Positions 10,551 to 21,974 of a DNA stretch of 64,000 bases are shown here, piece after piece (position 1 is the stretch's first letter; the number at the start of each line of letters is the position of its first letter). A program made the position numbers and the translations under genes. Below the pieces are notes generated by a model that was given only the letters and a program-made list of their open reading frames with translations, was not told where the DNA came from and did no database searches. The stretch comes from Aquila chrysaetos chrysaetos. Its lineage: Eukaryota > Chordata > Aves > Accipitriformes > Accipitridae. The stretch is from positions 62,001 to 126,000 of the forward strand of contig NW_024470389.1 of NCBI RefSeq assembly GCF_900496995.4, written 5' to 3'.

Positions 10551-11200
10551 CCGACCCCTAAACCCCTCTTCCTCCACCCGCCACTGTCGCCTTCACCCAC
10601 GGCATCGGAGACGGCGCAAGAAGCGCAGGAGAACAACAAAACGGTGAGAAAAACACCAAAAAAGAGCTCAACACCCAACTTTATTACCAAATTCCTCATT
10701 TCCACGTGGCGGGGGGGGGAAAATCTCCCATAAACCACCATTTTTCCTCATTTCCACCTCATTTTTTTTCTCACGGGAAAGGAGCAGGGCATTTTGGGAC
10801 GGAAACAACTATTTAAGGTTTGGCTCGTAGTTCTATTTTTACCCTGCCCATGTTTTTTCCTCTCCTGGTGATGACTCAGATGGAGAAAAGTGGCTTCGGT
10901 AAACAGGACACATCTGGTTCCCCCCCCCCCCAGATCCAGATGTTCGCGGTCGAGCTTGGGCACGATGTTGGGGGGAAGCGGCGCCCGTCCCCCTCTTATT
11001 TTAACCGGCGTCTGCTCCAAAAATGACTCAGCTCGCCCCCAAAAAACCCCTAACTGAAAAGAGAGAGGAGAAATGAAACGAGTTTTTACAGTAAACAGAA
11101 TTTTTGGGGGTGGAGGTTGGGGTAAAAGGTGAAATTTTGGGTCCTCTGGCACGTAGTCGCCGTGTGGAGGTGAACAATTGGGGGGCAAAAATGGGGATAA
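10551..11200. other. Mostly single-copy spacer between the delta remnant and IgA
   Basis: No exon, repeat array or control site that I can support. It contains one TTTATT at 10,680 (AATAAA on the minus strand), too far from the alpha membrane exon to be the preferred signal. Confidence 0.5.
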
Positions 11201-11505
11201 ATTAGGTTTTTTGAAGCTTGATGGGAATTTAGGGGTGATGCACCAACGCAAAATGGGCTCATTTCTGGCAAAAATGGGGTTTTTTTGTAGTTTGATGGGA
11301 ATCAGGGTGATACACCAACACAAAACAGGCTGATTTCAGGAGAAAATGGGGGGTTTTGTAACTTGATGGGGATTGGGGTGTGATGCCCCAACGAAAACAG
11401 GCTGATTTCATTGGAAAATGGGGTTTTTTTGCAGCTTGATGGGGATTGGGGTGTGATGCCCCAACGAAAATGAGCTGATTTCATTGGAAAATGTTTTTTT
11501 TTCCG
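11200..11505 (-). repeat. About 62-bp tandem repeat past the IgA membrane poly(A) site
   Basis: Four to five copies of a unit with core GCTTGATGGGGATTGGGGTG and AAATGGGGTTTTTT, downstream of alpha in its own orientation. Confidence 0.85.
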
Positions 11506-11531
11506 GCTGATGGAAACGGGCTGAAGTTCAT

Positions 11532-11537
11532 TTTATT
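11532..11537 (-). terminator. Poly(A) signal for membrane IgA mRNA
   Basis: AATAAA on the minus strand about 150 bases beyond the membrane-exon stop of the inverted alpha gene. Confidence 0.7.
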
Positions 11538-11685
11538 CCTTGAATCTTCAAAAAAGCCACAAAACGACGCCGGGCAGCGCTCGGCCATGGGGGAAAGAGA
11601 GAGGACAACCCAAGGACGAGGGTCTTCTCCCGTCTGCGGCGGTCACAGGACCTGGGGGGAGACACCAAGACTTAATTAATCAGCT

Positions 11686-11861
11686 TTAATTAATCATCAG
11701 CAAGTCACTGGTGCACACGGTTACCTTGAAGAGGGTGACGCCGGTGCTGTAACAGAGGCTGAGGAGGAAGAGGACGATGAAGGTCACGGCTGTCCAAAGG
11801 TCGGTGGTGTCTTCCTCCACCTCGGGGTGCGTCTCCTCGCCCACCGTCACCATGACGCAAT
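11686..11861 (-). CDS. IGHA: IgA membrane exon (spacer, transmembrane segment, tail)
   Basis: Begins after CCCCCAG and encodes DCVMVTVGEETHPEVEE (acidic spacer with a cysteine), the helix LWTAVTFIVLFLLSLCYS, then GVTLFK and a tail VTVCTSDLLMIN before TAA. Helix and tail are read in one exon, as in mammalian alpha genes, unlike the two-exon arrangement of mu and the upsilon genes here. AAG|GTAACC at the end of the helix resembles the donor used by the other classes, so a separate M2 cannot be excluded, but I found no obvious one. The 13-residue tail has no tyrosine. Confidence 0.88.
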
Positions 11862-11929
11862 CTGGGGGGGGCGAGAGTTGGACTTCAGTGGTGGGGGTGG
11901 GCAGTGGAGACCCCCTTCATGACCCGTCA

Positions 11930-13480
11930 CCGAAAACCCAACGTGCGAGCAAAGGGGGGCACGAGGATTTTTGGTGCATGCAGCAAAAAAATCCCATTTT
12001 CTGCCATTTTCCACCCATTTTTCTACCCAATTCTTGTGCAAAGCACTGCAGCGAGCAAAAGGGCCATGAGGATTTTTGGTGCGTGCAGCAAAAATCCCGT
12101 TTTCTGCCATTTTCCACCTAATTCTTGTGCAAAACCCTGCGGCGAGCAAAAGGACCATGAGGATTTTTGGTGCCTGCGGCAAAAAATCCCACTTTCTGCC
12201 ATTTTCCACCCATTTTCTGTGCAAAATCCTGCAGCGAGCAAAAGGACCATGAGGATTTTTGGTGCATGCAGCACACACACCCCCCCCCCCCCTGTTTTTA
12301 CATGTTTTCCACCCATTTTCGACCCAATCCTTGTGCAAAACCCTACAGTGAGCAAAGAGGGCATAACGATTTTTGGTGCATGCAGCAAAAAAACCCAATT
12401 TTTAGCCATTTTCCACCTATTTCTACCCAATCCTTGTGCAAAACCCTGCAGCGAGCGAGGGGGCATGAGGATTTTTGGCACAGCAGCAAAAACTCCCATT
12501 TTTAGCCATTTTCGACCCAATCATTGTGCAAAATCCTGCGTCAAACAAAAGGACCATGAGGATTTTTGGTGCGTGCAGCAAAACAATCCCATTTTCTGTC
12601 ATTTTCCACCCATTTTCTACCCAATGCTTGTGCAAAACACTGCGGCGAGCAAAGGGGTCATGAGGATTTTTGGCGCATGCAGCAAAAAAAATGTTTTTAG
12701 CCATTTTCCACCCCAATCCTTGTGCAAAATCCAGCGTCAAGCAAAAGGACCATGAGGATTTTGGTGCGTGCAGCAAAAAAAATCCCGTTTTCTGTCATTT
12801 CCCACCCAATCTTTGTGCAAAACCTTGCTGTGAGCAGAGGGGGCATGAGGATTTTTGGTGCATGCAGCAAAAAACCCTGTTTTCAGCCTTTTTCCACCCA
12901 TTTTCTACCAACTCCTTGTGCAAACTCTGCTGTGAGCAAAGGGACCATGAGGATTTTGGTGCATGCAGAAAAAAAGAAAAAATTTTATGCATTTTCCACC
13001 CAATCCTTGTGCAAAACCCTGCAGCGAGCAAAAGGAACACGAGGATTTTTGGTGCATGCAGCAAAAAACCCCATTTTTACCTGTTTCCCACCCATTTTTG
13101 GCCCAATCCTTGTGCAAAACCTTGCTGTGAGCAGAGGGGGCATGAGGATTTTGGGTGCATGCAGCAAAAAACCCACGTTTTTTACCCATTTCCCCCCATT
13201 TTCTACCCAATCTTTGTCCAAATTCCTTCTGCAAAGCAAAAGGGGTGCACGGTTTTTTTTGGTGCATGCAGCAAAACCCCCATTTTCACCCATTTTCCAC
13301 CCTAGTCTTCATCCAAAACCTGCCTCAAGCAAAACGACCACGAGGATTTTTGGTGCATGCAGCAAAAAAAAACCCCATTACCACCTATTTTCTACCCAAT
13401 CCTTGTCCAAAAATCTCCTACAAGCCAAGGGGCCACGGGGATTTTTGCCGCATGCAACAAAAAGTCCTTTTCCCACCCAT
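11930..13480 (-). repeat. About 90- to 110-bp minisatellite in IgA CH4-membrane intron
   Basis: About 16 copies with conserved pieces ATGAGGATTTTTGGTGCATG, CAGCAAAAAA, CATTTTCCACCCATTTT and AATCCTTGTGCAAAACCCTG. Long frames across it are artefacts. The following 13,480-14,010 is largely single-copy with no recognised feature. Confidence 0.92.
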
Positions 13481-14014
13481 TTTTTCACCCCAACCTGCTC
13501 TAAACACCACCAAAAAAATGCCCGAATTGGTGGGAAAACACGCCCCTTCCCTTTGAACCTCCTCGTTGGGTGAGTTCGGTTGATTATTAGGGTGAAAAGC
13601 CCCTATTTCGGGGGAATTTCCCTCTTCCGGAGGCGAAGACGCAGAAGGAAGGGTGTGGTTTGCAAGGAGAAGTCTCCTGTCCCACCAGGTTGTCCAATCC
13701 GAGAGCGGCTGGGTGGGTTCCCCCCCCCACCCCGCCTCCCAACCTTGACCTTCCCCGGTGAAGCCAAATCTGACCATCACTCAACGGAGCAAGGAAGACT
13801 TCCCAGCATCTCCCACCCTCCCCGCCAACTTCGTTTGACCCAACCCTAATTACGATTAAGCCGGCGGGGGAGGTTTGGTTTGGTTTTTTTTTGAAGGGCC
13901 GGGCGGGGGGGGACGCACGCGCCGGATGACGACAACCCCAACCGAGACCAGCGTTGCCGCGTTGCGTCATGATACGGGTTGGATATTTTTTTTTTTTTTT
14001 TTTTTGGGTTGGTT

Positions 14015-14020
14015 TTTATT
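14015..14020 (-). terminator. Poly(A) signal for secreted IgA mRNA
   Basis: AATAAA on the minus strand 55 bases after the CH4 stop codon, followed by a long A-run on that strand. Placed like the secretory signal of the mu gene. Confidence 0.8.
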
Positions 14021-14075
14021 CGGATGCGGAATTACAGCCCCACGCGGCTCCCCCCCCCCCCCACCCCCACCAAGC

Positions 14076-14461
14076 TCAGTAGCAGGTGACGTCGGCGTCG
14101 GCGAGGACCACCGAAACGTTGACGGAGGTGGGTTTACCGATGGCCTTGTCCATGGTCTTCTGCACGAAATGCAGGGGGATGCCGTCGTGGCCGACCACGC
14201 AGGCAAAAGAGTCGCCCCGTTGCCAGTCGGCCGCCGGCACGCTCAACTTGCTGTAGACCGTGTAGGTGTCTCCTTCTTTCTGAGGACCAAAGATGGAGAA
14301 GCTGCCGGGGGACACGGGACGGTCCTCTTGGGTCCAGGTCACCAGGATGTCACGGGGGCGGAAACCCAAAGCCAGACAGGTCAAGGTGGCCGTTTCCTGA
14401 CGGGCCAACTCCTCAGCCGGTGGGGGGAAGACGTAGACGGAGGGCGCCTTCACGGAGACGT
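14076..14461 (-). CDS. IGHA: IgA heavy chain CH4 exon with secretory tailpiece
   Basis: Last constant domain of the inverted alpha gene, after CACCCCGCAG. It reads VKAPSVYVFPPPAEE with core residues in TLTCLALGF, VTWTQED and SFACVVGHD. The tail GKPTSVNVSVVL, ending VTCY then TGA, is the polymerising tailpiece with an N-V-S sequon and penultimate cysteine, nearly the same as the mu tail; IgA and IgM are the only classes with it. The conserved Gly-Lys donor position for membrane splicing is present as IGKP (GGTAAA). The domain is frame-intact. Confidence 0.95.
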
Positions 14462-14509
14462 CTGCGGGGTGGGCGCAAGAGAAGGTCAAGGGCGGTGGGA
14501 GGGACAGAG

Positions 14510-15040
14510 CTCACCCGGTGGCCTGACTTCCTCCAGTAGGCTGGCCCAGCTGGCCCTCCCAGTGAGCTAGACCTTGCCAGTAGGCTAGACACTTCCAGTA
14601 GACTGGCCTTTTCCTGCAGACTAGCTTAAGTTGGCTCTCCCAGTAGGCTAGACCCTTCCAGTAGACCAGCCTCTTCCAGTAGACCCTCCCAGTAGACCTC
14701 TCCAGCGGACAAGACCCTTCCAGTGGACAAGTTCCTTCCAGTAGTCTAGACCCTTCCAGCAGGCCGGCCCAGTTGACTCTCCCAGTAGCCCCAGGCTCTC
14801 CAGCTAGACCCTTCCAGTAGACTAGCCTCTTCCAGTAGACCCTCCCAGTAGACCTCTCCAGCGGACAAGACCCTTCCAGTGGACAAGTTCCTTCCAGTAG
14901 TCTAGACCCTTCCAGCAGGCCGGCCCAGTTGACTCTCCCAGTAGCCCCAGGCTCTCCAGCTAGACCCTTCCAGTAGACTAGCCTCTTCCAGTAGACTCTC
15001 CCAGTAGACTAGCCCAGTAGACTCGACTTTTCCAGCCAGC
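14510..15040 (-). repeat. TTCCAGTAGAC repeat in IgA CH3-CH4 intron
   Basis: Short irregular units (CCTTCCAGTAGACTAGCC and variants). A block of about 135 bases starting near 14,690 recurs nearly unchanged near 14,827. Confidence 0.88.
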
Positions 15041-15191
15041 TGCTTCGACTTGCCCAAAACTGCTCTTCCCTTGCTGAAACCCTTTTCACCGAGCTTCTCA
15101 GTGGACACCATGTCGGAAAGAAGCCCATCGCCTCCCACGCCAGGACTTGGAGGGCGGGACGTGGGGCGGGAGAGAAGGGGCGGGCTCCTAC

Positions 15192-15509
15192 CTATGTCTT
15201 TCTTAATGGACCTGCTGATGGGTTCTTGGATCTCGGGGATGTTGACGGTGCAGGTGAACTTCTCCCCGGAGTTCCACTCATCGGCGCAGATCTTCAGGGT
15301 GCTGGTGAGGCGGTAGAGACCGTTCTCCAGCTTCTCTGCTGCCCCCGAGGTCACATCCAAGGCGCTGCCCTGGTCTCGGCTCCAGGAGAACTTTACGTCT
15401 TCGTAAGACTTCAGGTTGGTGGCCACGCAGGTGATGCTGGCGTTCTGGCTGAGGTAGAGGTCCTCCAAGGATGGGGGGAGGATGGTGACCTCCACCTTCG
15501 GTTTGCAAC
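15192..15509 (-). CDS. IGHA: IgA heavy chain CH3 exon
   Basis: Runs from AACCAG|GTTGC to CATAG|GTAGGA. The domain reads CKPKVEVTILPPSLEDLYL with an N-A-S sequon immediately before the first core cysteine (NASITCVATNL), the tryptophan in VKFSWSRD and the second cysteine in FTCTVNIPE. An N-terminal cysteine (CKPK) may be a hinge-type inter-chain link. Its 318 bases keep the 2+1 phase with neighbours. In the four-domain avian alpha this corresponds to the mammalian CH2. Confidence 0.92.
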
Positions 15510-15964
15510 CTGGTTGGGGTTGGGGGGGGGGGGGGGGGGGCGGGAGGGAGCGGCGTTGAGTGGGTAGAACTTGGGGCTCGGCGGATGCCAAATTCGACAG
15601 GGCGCCCCGACCGGTCTCCCCCGGGGAGGGGCGTAAAGCTTTGGTGCCCCCCAAAACGCTCGTCCAATTGGCAGGAGAAATTTTCAACCCCCTGTCCTCT
15701 CACCACCCCCCCCCCCCCCAAAAAAAATAGAGCCTTGCAGCAAATTGGGGTGATTCCCAAGGAAATTTCTACCGTGTGATTTTTTCCTAAGGTTTTTCAG
15801 CCCCATCCATCCATTTCCTCAACAATTTCTGTCTACTATTTTAGATCCAAAAGCCACTTTCGCCTCCCCGCCCTTCATTGCCGCCACCGTCGCGGTGTTG
15901 GACCCTTCTTCTCCAACGTCATCGTGTGGCTTCGTGGGAGGGTTGAGCTGATGGTGTGTTTGGA

Positions 15965-16290
15965 TCGGCACCTATCCATCCAACCATCCATCCAACCATC
16001 CATCCATCTCCACCATCCATCCATCTCCACCATCCATCCATCTGTTGGGTCCATCAACCCTTCCATCTCCATAGACTTCACCCACCTGCCCGCCATCCCT
16101 CCCTTCCTCCCAGCCGACCATCTCTACTTTCTCCAACCAATCAACCAGCTGGTTTTCTATCAGCCAACCATCCTCCCAGTCAACCAACCACCCGTCCATG
16201 TCCGCGCGTCCCAACCGACCAACCACCCGACCGTCTTTGCCCTCTCCGGAGCCAACCAACCCACTCTTAACTCCCATCCATCCATGACCT
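15965..16290. repeat. CATC/AACC-rich simple repeat in IgA CH2-CH3 intron
   Basis: Degenerate (CCAT)n/(CAAC)n DNA, most regular at 15,975-16,040. Confidence 0.8.
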
Positions 16291-16319
16291 CCAGAAAACC
16301 ACGGCTTCCTCGACCTCAC

Positions 16320-16649
16320 CTAAGCAGAACGAGCTGATGTTGAAGACGGCGGGAGGCTTCAGCGACGGGTGGGTCACTCTGCAAGAGAACTCAGCCCCCA
16401 GGTCCCAGCTCTGCCGGCTGACGTTGACTTTGCTCGTAAATGTGGCCTTCTTTGGGGAGCAATTGTCACAGGTGTAGTCCTCCTGCTGCACCTCCATCAC
16501 TTCTTGGTTCATCAGCCACTGCACCTTGCTACTGGAAGCCTTGGGCCCCTCGATGAGGCACATGAGTAGGACCCTGTTCTGAGGGTCGTTCTGATTTGGG
16601 TCGCCCAGAAGCTTTATCACCGGCGGGGAGTTGCAACATAGATCGTCAC
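16320..16649 (-). CDS. IGHA: IgA heavy chain CH2 exon
   Basis: Runs from CTCCTAG|GTGAC to GCTTAG|GTGAGG. The domain begins DDLCCNSPPVIKLLGDP, with a cysteine pair likely to be inter-chain, and has its core in VLLMCLIEGP, KVQWLMNQE and FSCRVTHPS. Extra cysteines occur in TCDNCSP, and sequons NVS and NIS are visible. This is the domain that mammals replaced by a hinge; its presence gives the four-CH IgA of birds. The start was set by the acceptor, since the first in-frame Met lies well inside the domain. Confidence 0.92.
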
Positions 16650-16654
16650 CTAGG

Positions 16655-17150
16655 AGTTGACCGAGATATCACACAAGGCTGGGAGCAACGCCAACCCATC
16701 TAGGAGTTGGCCAAGATGTCATGCGAGGCTGGGAGCAAAGCTGGAAGCAACGCCAACTCATCTAGGAGTTGGCCAAGACATCACACAAGGCCAGGAGCAA
16801 CGCCAACCCATCTCGGCGTCCGCCAAGATGGCATGAAATGCCGAGAGCAATGCCAACCCATCTAGGAATTGGCCAAGACGTCATGCAAGGTTGGGAGCAA
16901 CGTCAAGCCATCTAGGAATTGGCCAAGATGGCGTGCAATGCCAAAAGCAGTGCCAACCCATCTCAGCGTCCACCAAGATGGCGTGCAATGCCGAGAGCAA
17001 CGCCAACGCGTCTAGAAATTGGCCAAGACGTCACGCAATGCCGAGAGCAACGCCAACGCGTCTAGAAATTGGCCAAGACGTCATGCAATGCCGAGAGCAA
17101 CGCCAACCCGTCTCGGCGTCCGCCAAGACGGCGTGCAATGCCGAGAGTGA
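16655..17150 (-). repeat. About 60-bp repeat in IgA CH1-CH2 intron
   Basis: Eight or so copies of a unit with TAGGAATTGGCCAAGATGGC and GCAATGCCGAGAGCAACGCC. It occupies almost all of the intron and stops about 20 bases short of the CH1 donor. Confidence 0.88.
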
Positions 17151-17171
17151 CTCCCCCGTTGCCTTTCTCAC

Positions 17172-17459
17172 CATTGATGGTCTCGGTGACGGTGGTTGTG
17201 GTGCTGCTGTGGTCCACCCGGCACTGGAAGTTGTTGCCTTCCAAGCTGCTCGCCGGGACGGTGAGTTGGGTGCTGAGACTGTAGTAACTGTTGCTGCTCT
17301 GGATGACCGGGAAAGTCTCGTTGTCTCCTTTGACGTTGGAAATCCACGTGACGGTGACGGGTTGGGGGAAGTAGTCGGTGACCAAACAGCCGAAGCTAAC
17401 CGTGTCCCCGCAATCGGTGCACTGGATCAACGGGTAGACGACGGGAGCGTGGGCCTTGA
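17172..17459 (-). CDS. IGHA: IgA heavy chain CH1 exon
   Basis: First alpha constant exon, after CTCCTTTGCAG and ending CAATG|GTGAGA. It reads KAHAPVVYPLIQCTDCG, with cysteines suited to light-chain linkage, then VSFGCLVTDYFPQP, VTVTWISN, a sequon NET and FQCRVDHS. The first two bases complete a codon started by JH, as CH1 exons do. Its length of 288 bases equals CH1 of both IgY genes. The gene runs opposite to its neighbours, so it can be expressed only after an inversion places it downstream of VDJ. Confidence 0.94.
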
Positions 17460-17950
17460 CTGCAAAGGAGAAGAATCCCAATTTTTTTTTTGGGGGGGGG
17501 GTGGGCGGGGCAGTGTCTGGCATAGACAGCCCCCCCCCCCCCTTTTTTTTTTTTTGGCCAGCTGGTGACCCCAAGGTCGTGGGGAGGGGGGAAGCGGTCT
17601 CGCCGAAAGACGATGTGAAAGCGCCGGGGGAAAGGTCACCGCCAGAAGGGGAAGTTCACCGGGGCAAGAGAATTTCCTCCTCGACGGGTTTCTCACCCCA
17701 AAAACGAGCCCCTCCCCCCCCCAGCCCCCCCCCCGACGTCACGGCGTCGCCCGCCCATATTCGGTGGGGATCCCCCCCCCCCCCGCCCCCCTATTTCGGC
17801 GTGCGATGACAGCTCCGCCGGTGAGTGGCTCGGCAAAGAGGGGGCTTTAGTCCCCCCTCCGCTGCTTTTGGGGTCACCTTTGCTTTGGGGGGGGGGTCTT
17901 CTTTTGGGGGAGACGCTTTGGGGTCTCCGGGGAGGGCACGGGGCTGCTGT
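17460..17950. other. Region just 5' of IgA CH1 with long homopolymers
   Basis: Contains runs of G, C and T (17,480-17,555; 17,700-17,790) but no exon I can support. By position it would hold the end of the alpha germline (sterile) transcript intron. Confidence 0.4.
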
Positions 17951-20900
17951 TGCAACCAGCAGCAGCCTAAGGCTAAGCGCAGCTTAAACCTGGCTTTCCT
18001 AGGAAAAAACTAGAGGCTGAGCGTCGTGAGCAAGGCTTAAAGCTGGGCTTTCCTAGACAGGCTTGAAGCCAAGCACAGCTTGAACATCTCTAGGGCTTTT
18101 CTGGAGAAGTCTAAGGCTGAGCTTTGATTGCACAACTCAAAGCTGGGCTTTCCTAGACAAGTGTGAAGCCAAGCATGGCTTGCACAACTCTAGGGCTTTC
18201 CTAGAGAAGATTAAGGCTGATCTTTGCTTGTGTAGCTCAAAGCTGGGCTTTCCTAGAAGAGCTTAAAGTTGAGAACCACTTGCACAACTCAAAGCTCGGC
18301 TTTCCTAGAAGAGCTTAAAGCTGAGGACCAAAAGCTGGGCTCAAAGCTGGGCTTTCCTAGACAAGCTTGAAGCCAAACATGGCTTGCACAGCTCTAGGGC
18401 TTTTCTAGAGAAGATGAAGGCTGAGCTTGGCTTGCACACCTCAAAGCTGGGCTTTCCTAGACAAGCTTGAGGCCAAGCATGGCTTGAACATCTCTAGGGC
18501 TTTTCTACAGAAGACGAATGCTGAGCTTGGCTTGCGTAGCTCAAAGCTGGGCTTTCCTAGACAAGCTTGAGCTTGAGCGTCATTTGCAGGGCTTGAAGTT
18601 GAGCTTTGCAAGAGCAGCTTGAAGCTGGGCTTTCCCAGATAAGCTCAAAGCTGAGCTTTTTCTTGAAAAGCTTGAAGCCGAGAACCACCTGAACAGCTCA
18701 AAGCTGAGCTTCTCCAGACGAGCTCAACACCGAGCACGGCTTGCGCAGCTCGAAGCTGGCCTTCGCCACAGAAGATCAAGGCTTAGCATGGATAGAACAG
18801 CTCTAGGATGAGCTTTTCTAGGTAATGTTGAAGCCGGGCATCGATAGCACAGCTCTGAGCCGAGCATTTCCAGGTAATATCGAAGCTGAGCACGGCTAGC
18901 ACGGCTCTAAGCTAAGCTTTTCCAGATAATACCAAAGCTGAGCATCGCTAGCATAGCTCTAAGCTGGGCTTTTCTAGATAACACTGAAGCTGAGTATTGA
19001 TAACACAGCTTGCAGCTGAGCAGAGCTTGCATGGTTAAAACCTGGCTTTCCTAGAAAAGCTCAAGCCCAAGCGTGGCTGGCGCAGCTCATTGTTAAGCGT
19101 GACTTGCACAGCTCCGAGCTGAGCTTTTCTAGATCGTACTGAAGCTGCGGATGGCAAGCACAGCTGGAAGATGAGCTCGGCTGAAACGCAGCTTTCCTAG
19201 AAAACCTTGAGCGCGAGCCCGGTTTGCACAGCTGTAAGCTGGGCTTTCCGAGGTAATATTGAAGCTGAGCACTGCTAGCACGGCTCAGTGAGCTGGGCTT
19301 TCCTAGATAGTGCTGAAGCTCAGTATTGCTAGGACAGCACTGCGCAGAGCTTTTCTAGGTAATATCGAAGCCAGGCGTTGCAAGCACGGCTCAGAGCTGA
19401 GCTTTTCTAGGTAATATCGAAGCTGAGACTTACTAGCACAGGTACGAGGTGGGTATTCCTAGGTAATATTGATGTTCAGCATTACCAGGACAGCTCAGAG
19501 CTGAGCTTTGCTGGGTAATACTGATGCTCAGCATTACTTGCATAGCTCAGAGCTGAGCTTTCCTAGATAATATCAAAGCTGAGCATTGCTAGGAAAGCTC
19601 AGAGCTGAGCTTTGCTGGGTAATATTGTAGCTGAGCATTGCTAGGACAGCTCAGAACTGGGCTTTCCTAAGTAATATTGCAGCTCAGCATCGCTAGCACA
19701 GCCCTTAGCTGAGCTTTTCTAGGTAATACTGAGCTGAGTATTCCTAGGAGAGCTCTGCGCTGAGCTTTCCTTGATAATATCAAAGCTGAGCATTGCAAGC
19801 ATGGCTCAGAGCTGAGCTTTGATGGATAATATCAAGCTGAGCATTGCTAGGACAGCTCAGAGCTGAGCTTTTCTAGGTACTATCGAAGCTGGGTATTGCT
19901 AGCACAGCTCAGAGCTGAGCTTTGCTGAGAATACTGTAGCTGAGCATCGCTAGCACAGCTCTGAGCTGAGATTTTTTAGGTAATATTGAAGCTGAGTATT
20001 GCTAGGACAGCTCAGAGCTGAGCTTTCCTAAATACCGAAGCTGAGCATCGCTAGCACAGCTCAAAGCTGAACTTCGCTGCATAATATTGCAACTGAACAT
20101 TTCTAGGAAAGCTCAGAGCTGGGCTTTCCTAGATAATATCGAAGCTGAGCATTGCTAGGACAGCTGAGATCTGGGATTTGCTGGATAATGTTGTAGCTGA
20201 GCATTCCTAGGACAGCTCAGAGGTGGGCTTTGCTGGGTAATATTGTAGCTGAGCACTGCTAGTACAGCTCAGAGCTGGGCTTTCTTCGGTAATATTGGAG
20301 CTCAGCATCACAAGCAGAGCTCTGAGCTGAGCTTTTCTAGGTAATATCGACGCTGAGTATTGCTAGGAGAGCTCTGCGCTGAGCTTTCCTAGATAATATC
20401 AAACCTGAGCATCACTAGCACAGCTCACAGCTGAGTTTCGCTGGATAATGTTGTAGCTGAGCTTTCCTAGGACAGCTCAGAACGGACCTTTGCTGGATAA
20501 TATCAAAGCTGAGACTTGCTAGCACAGGTCTGAGCTGAGCTTTTCTAGGTAATATGGAAGCTGAGTATTTCTAGGACAGCTCAGAGCTGGGCTTTCCTAG
20601 GTAATATTGATTTTCAGCATTACTAGGACAGCTCAGAGCTGAGCTTTGCTGGGTAATATTGTAGCTGAGCATCGCTAGGACAGCTCGGAGCTGAGCTTTT
20701 CTAGGTAATTTCAAAGCTAAGTATTGCTAGGAAAGCCCAAAGCTGAGCTTTGCTGAATAATATTGATGTTCAGCATTACTAGGACAGCTCAGTGCTGAGC
20801 TTTGCTGGAAAATATCAAAGCTGAGTATTGCTAGGACAGCTCAGATCTGGGCTTTCCTAGATAATATCAAAGCTGAGCATTGCTAGGACAGCTCTGAGTT

Positions 20901-21850
20901 GAAGTTGCCTATGTAATTTTGTAGCTTAGACTTGCTAGCACAGCTCTGAGTTGAGCTTTGCTGAGAATACTGTAGCTGGGTATTGCTAGAACAGCTCTGT
21001 GCTGAGCTTTCCTAGATAATATCAAAGCTGAGCATCGCTAGCACGGCTCTGAGCTGAGCTTTTCTAGGTAATTTCGAAGCTGGATATTGCTAGCACAGCT
21101 CTGAGCTGAGCTTTCCTAGATAATATCAAAGCTGAGCATCGCAAGCACAGCTCAGAGCTGAGTTTCGCTGGATAATGTTGTAGCTGAGCTTTCCTAGGAC
21201 AGCTCAGAGCTGACCTTTGCTGGATAATATCAAAGCTGAGACTTGCTAGCACAGCTCAGAGCTGAGCTTTTCTAGCTAATATCAAAGCTGAGTATTGCTA
21301 GGAAAGCCCAGAGCTGAGCTTTGCTGAATAATATTGATGTTCAGCATTACTAGGACAGCTCAGAGCTGAGTTTCGCTGGATAATGTTGTAGCTGAGCTTT
21401 CCTAGGACAGCTGACCTTTGCTGGGTAATATCAAAGCTGAGCATTGCTAGGGCAGCTCAGAACTGAGCTTTTCTAGGTAATACTGAAGCTGAGAATTGCA
21501 CAGCTCTAAGCTGGGCTTTTCTGGTTGATATCAAAGCCGAGCATCACTAGCACAGCTCAAAGCCGGACTCTGCTGGATAATATTGAGGCTGAACACTGTA
21601 GGCACGGCTCAATAAGCATGGCCGGCAAAGCTTGACGCTGAGCACAGCTTGCACAGCTCTAAGCCGGGCTTTGTTAGATAATATCGAAGCTCAAAGCTGA
21701 AACTTGCTGGCGCAGCTCTGAGCTGAGCTTTTCTAGCTAATATCGAAGCCGAGCATTGCTAGAACATCGTTAAGCTGGGCTTCGTTAGATAATATCGGAG
21801 CCGAGCGTTGCTCGCCCAGATCTAGGCTGGGCTTTGCTGGGTCATACCAA
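17950..21850 (-). repeat. Candidate alpha switch region, AGCT-rich, about 52-bp unit
   Basis: Nearly 4 kb on the 5' side of the inverted alpha gene, made of units like CAGAGCTGAGCTTTCCTAG, ATAATATCAAAGCTGAGC, ATTGCTAGGACAGCT. The palindrome AGCT, the preferred AID target, occurs several times per unit, and GAGCTGAGCT recalls the mammalian and avian Smu motif. The first kilobase (to about 18,800) is a variant with AAGCTTGAAGCCAAGC. There are no G-clusters and little strand skew, so it resembles amphibian-type AT-tolerant switch DNA more than the G-rich mammalian kind. Position and AGCT density support the call; function is inferred. Confidence 0.82.
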
Positions 21851-21974
21851 GGCTTGTCCCAGCTGGCACCATTCAACCGTGGCATCCCTCGGTGCGGTCC
21901 CTGGGGCATCCCGTGTCATCTGAGGGGCGTGGCCAAGCAGAGTGGGGCGGGGGCCTGTCTTTTGCTTCCCACAT

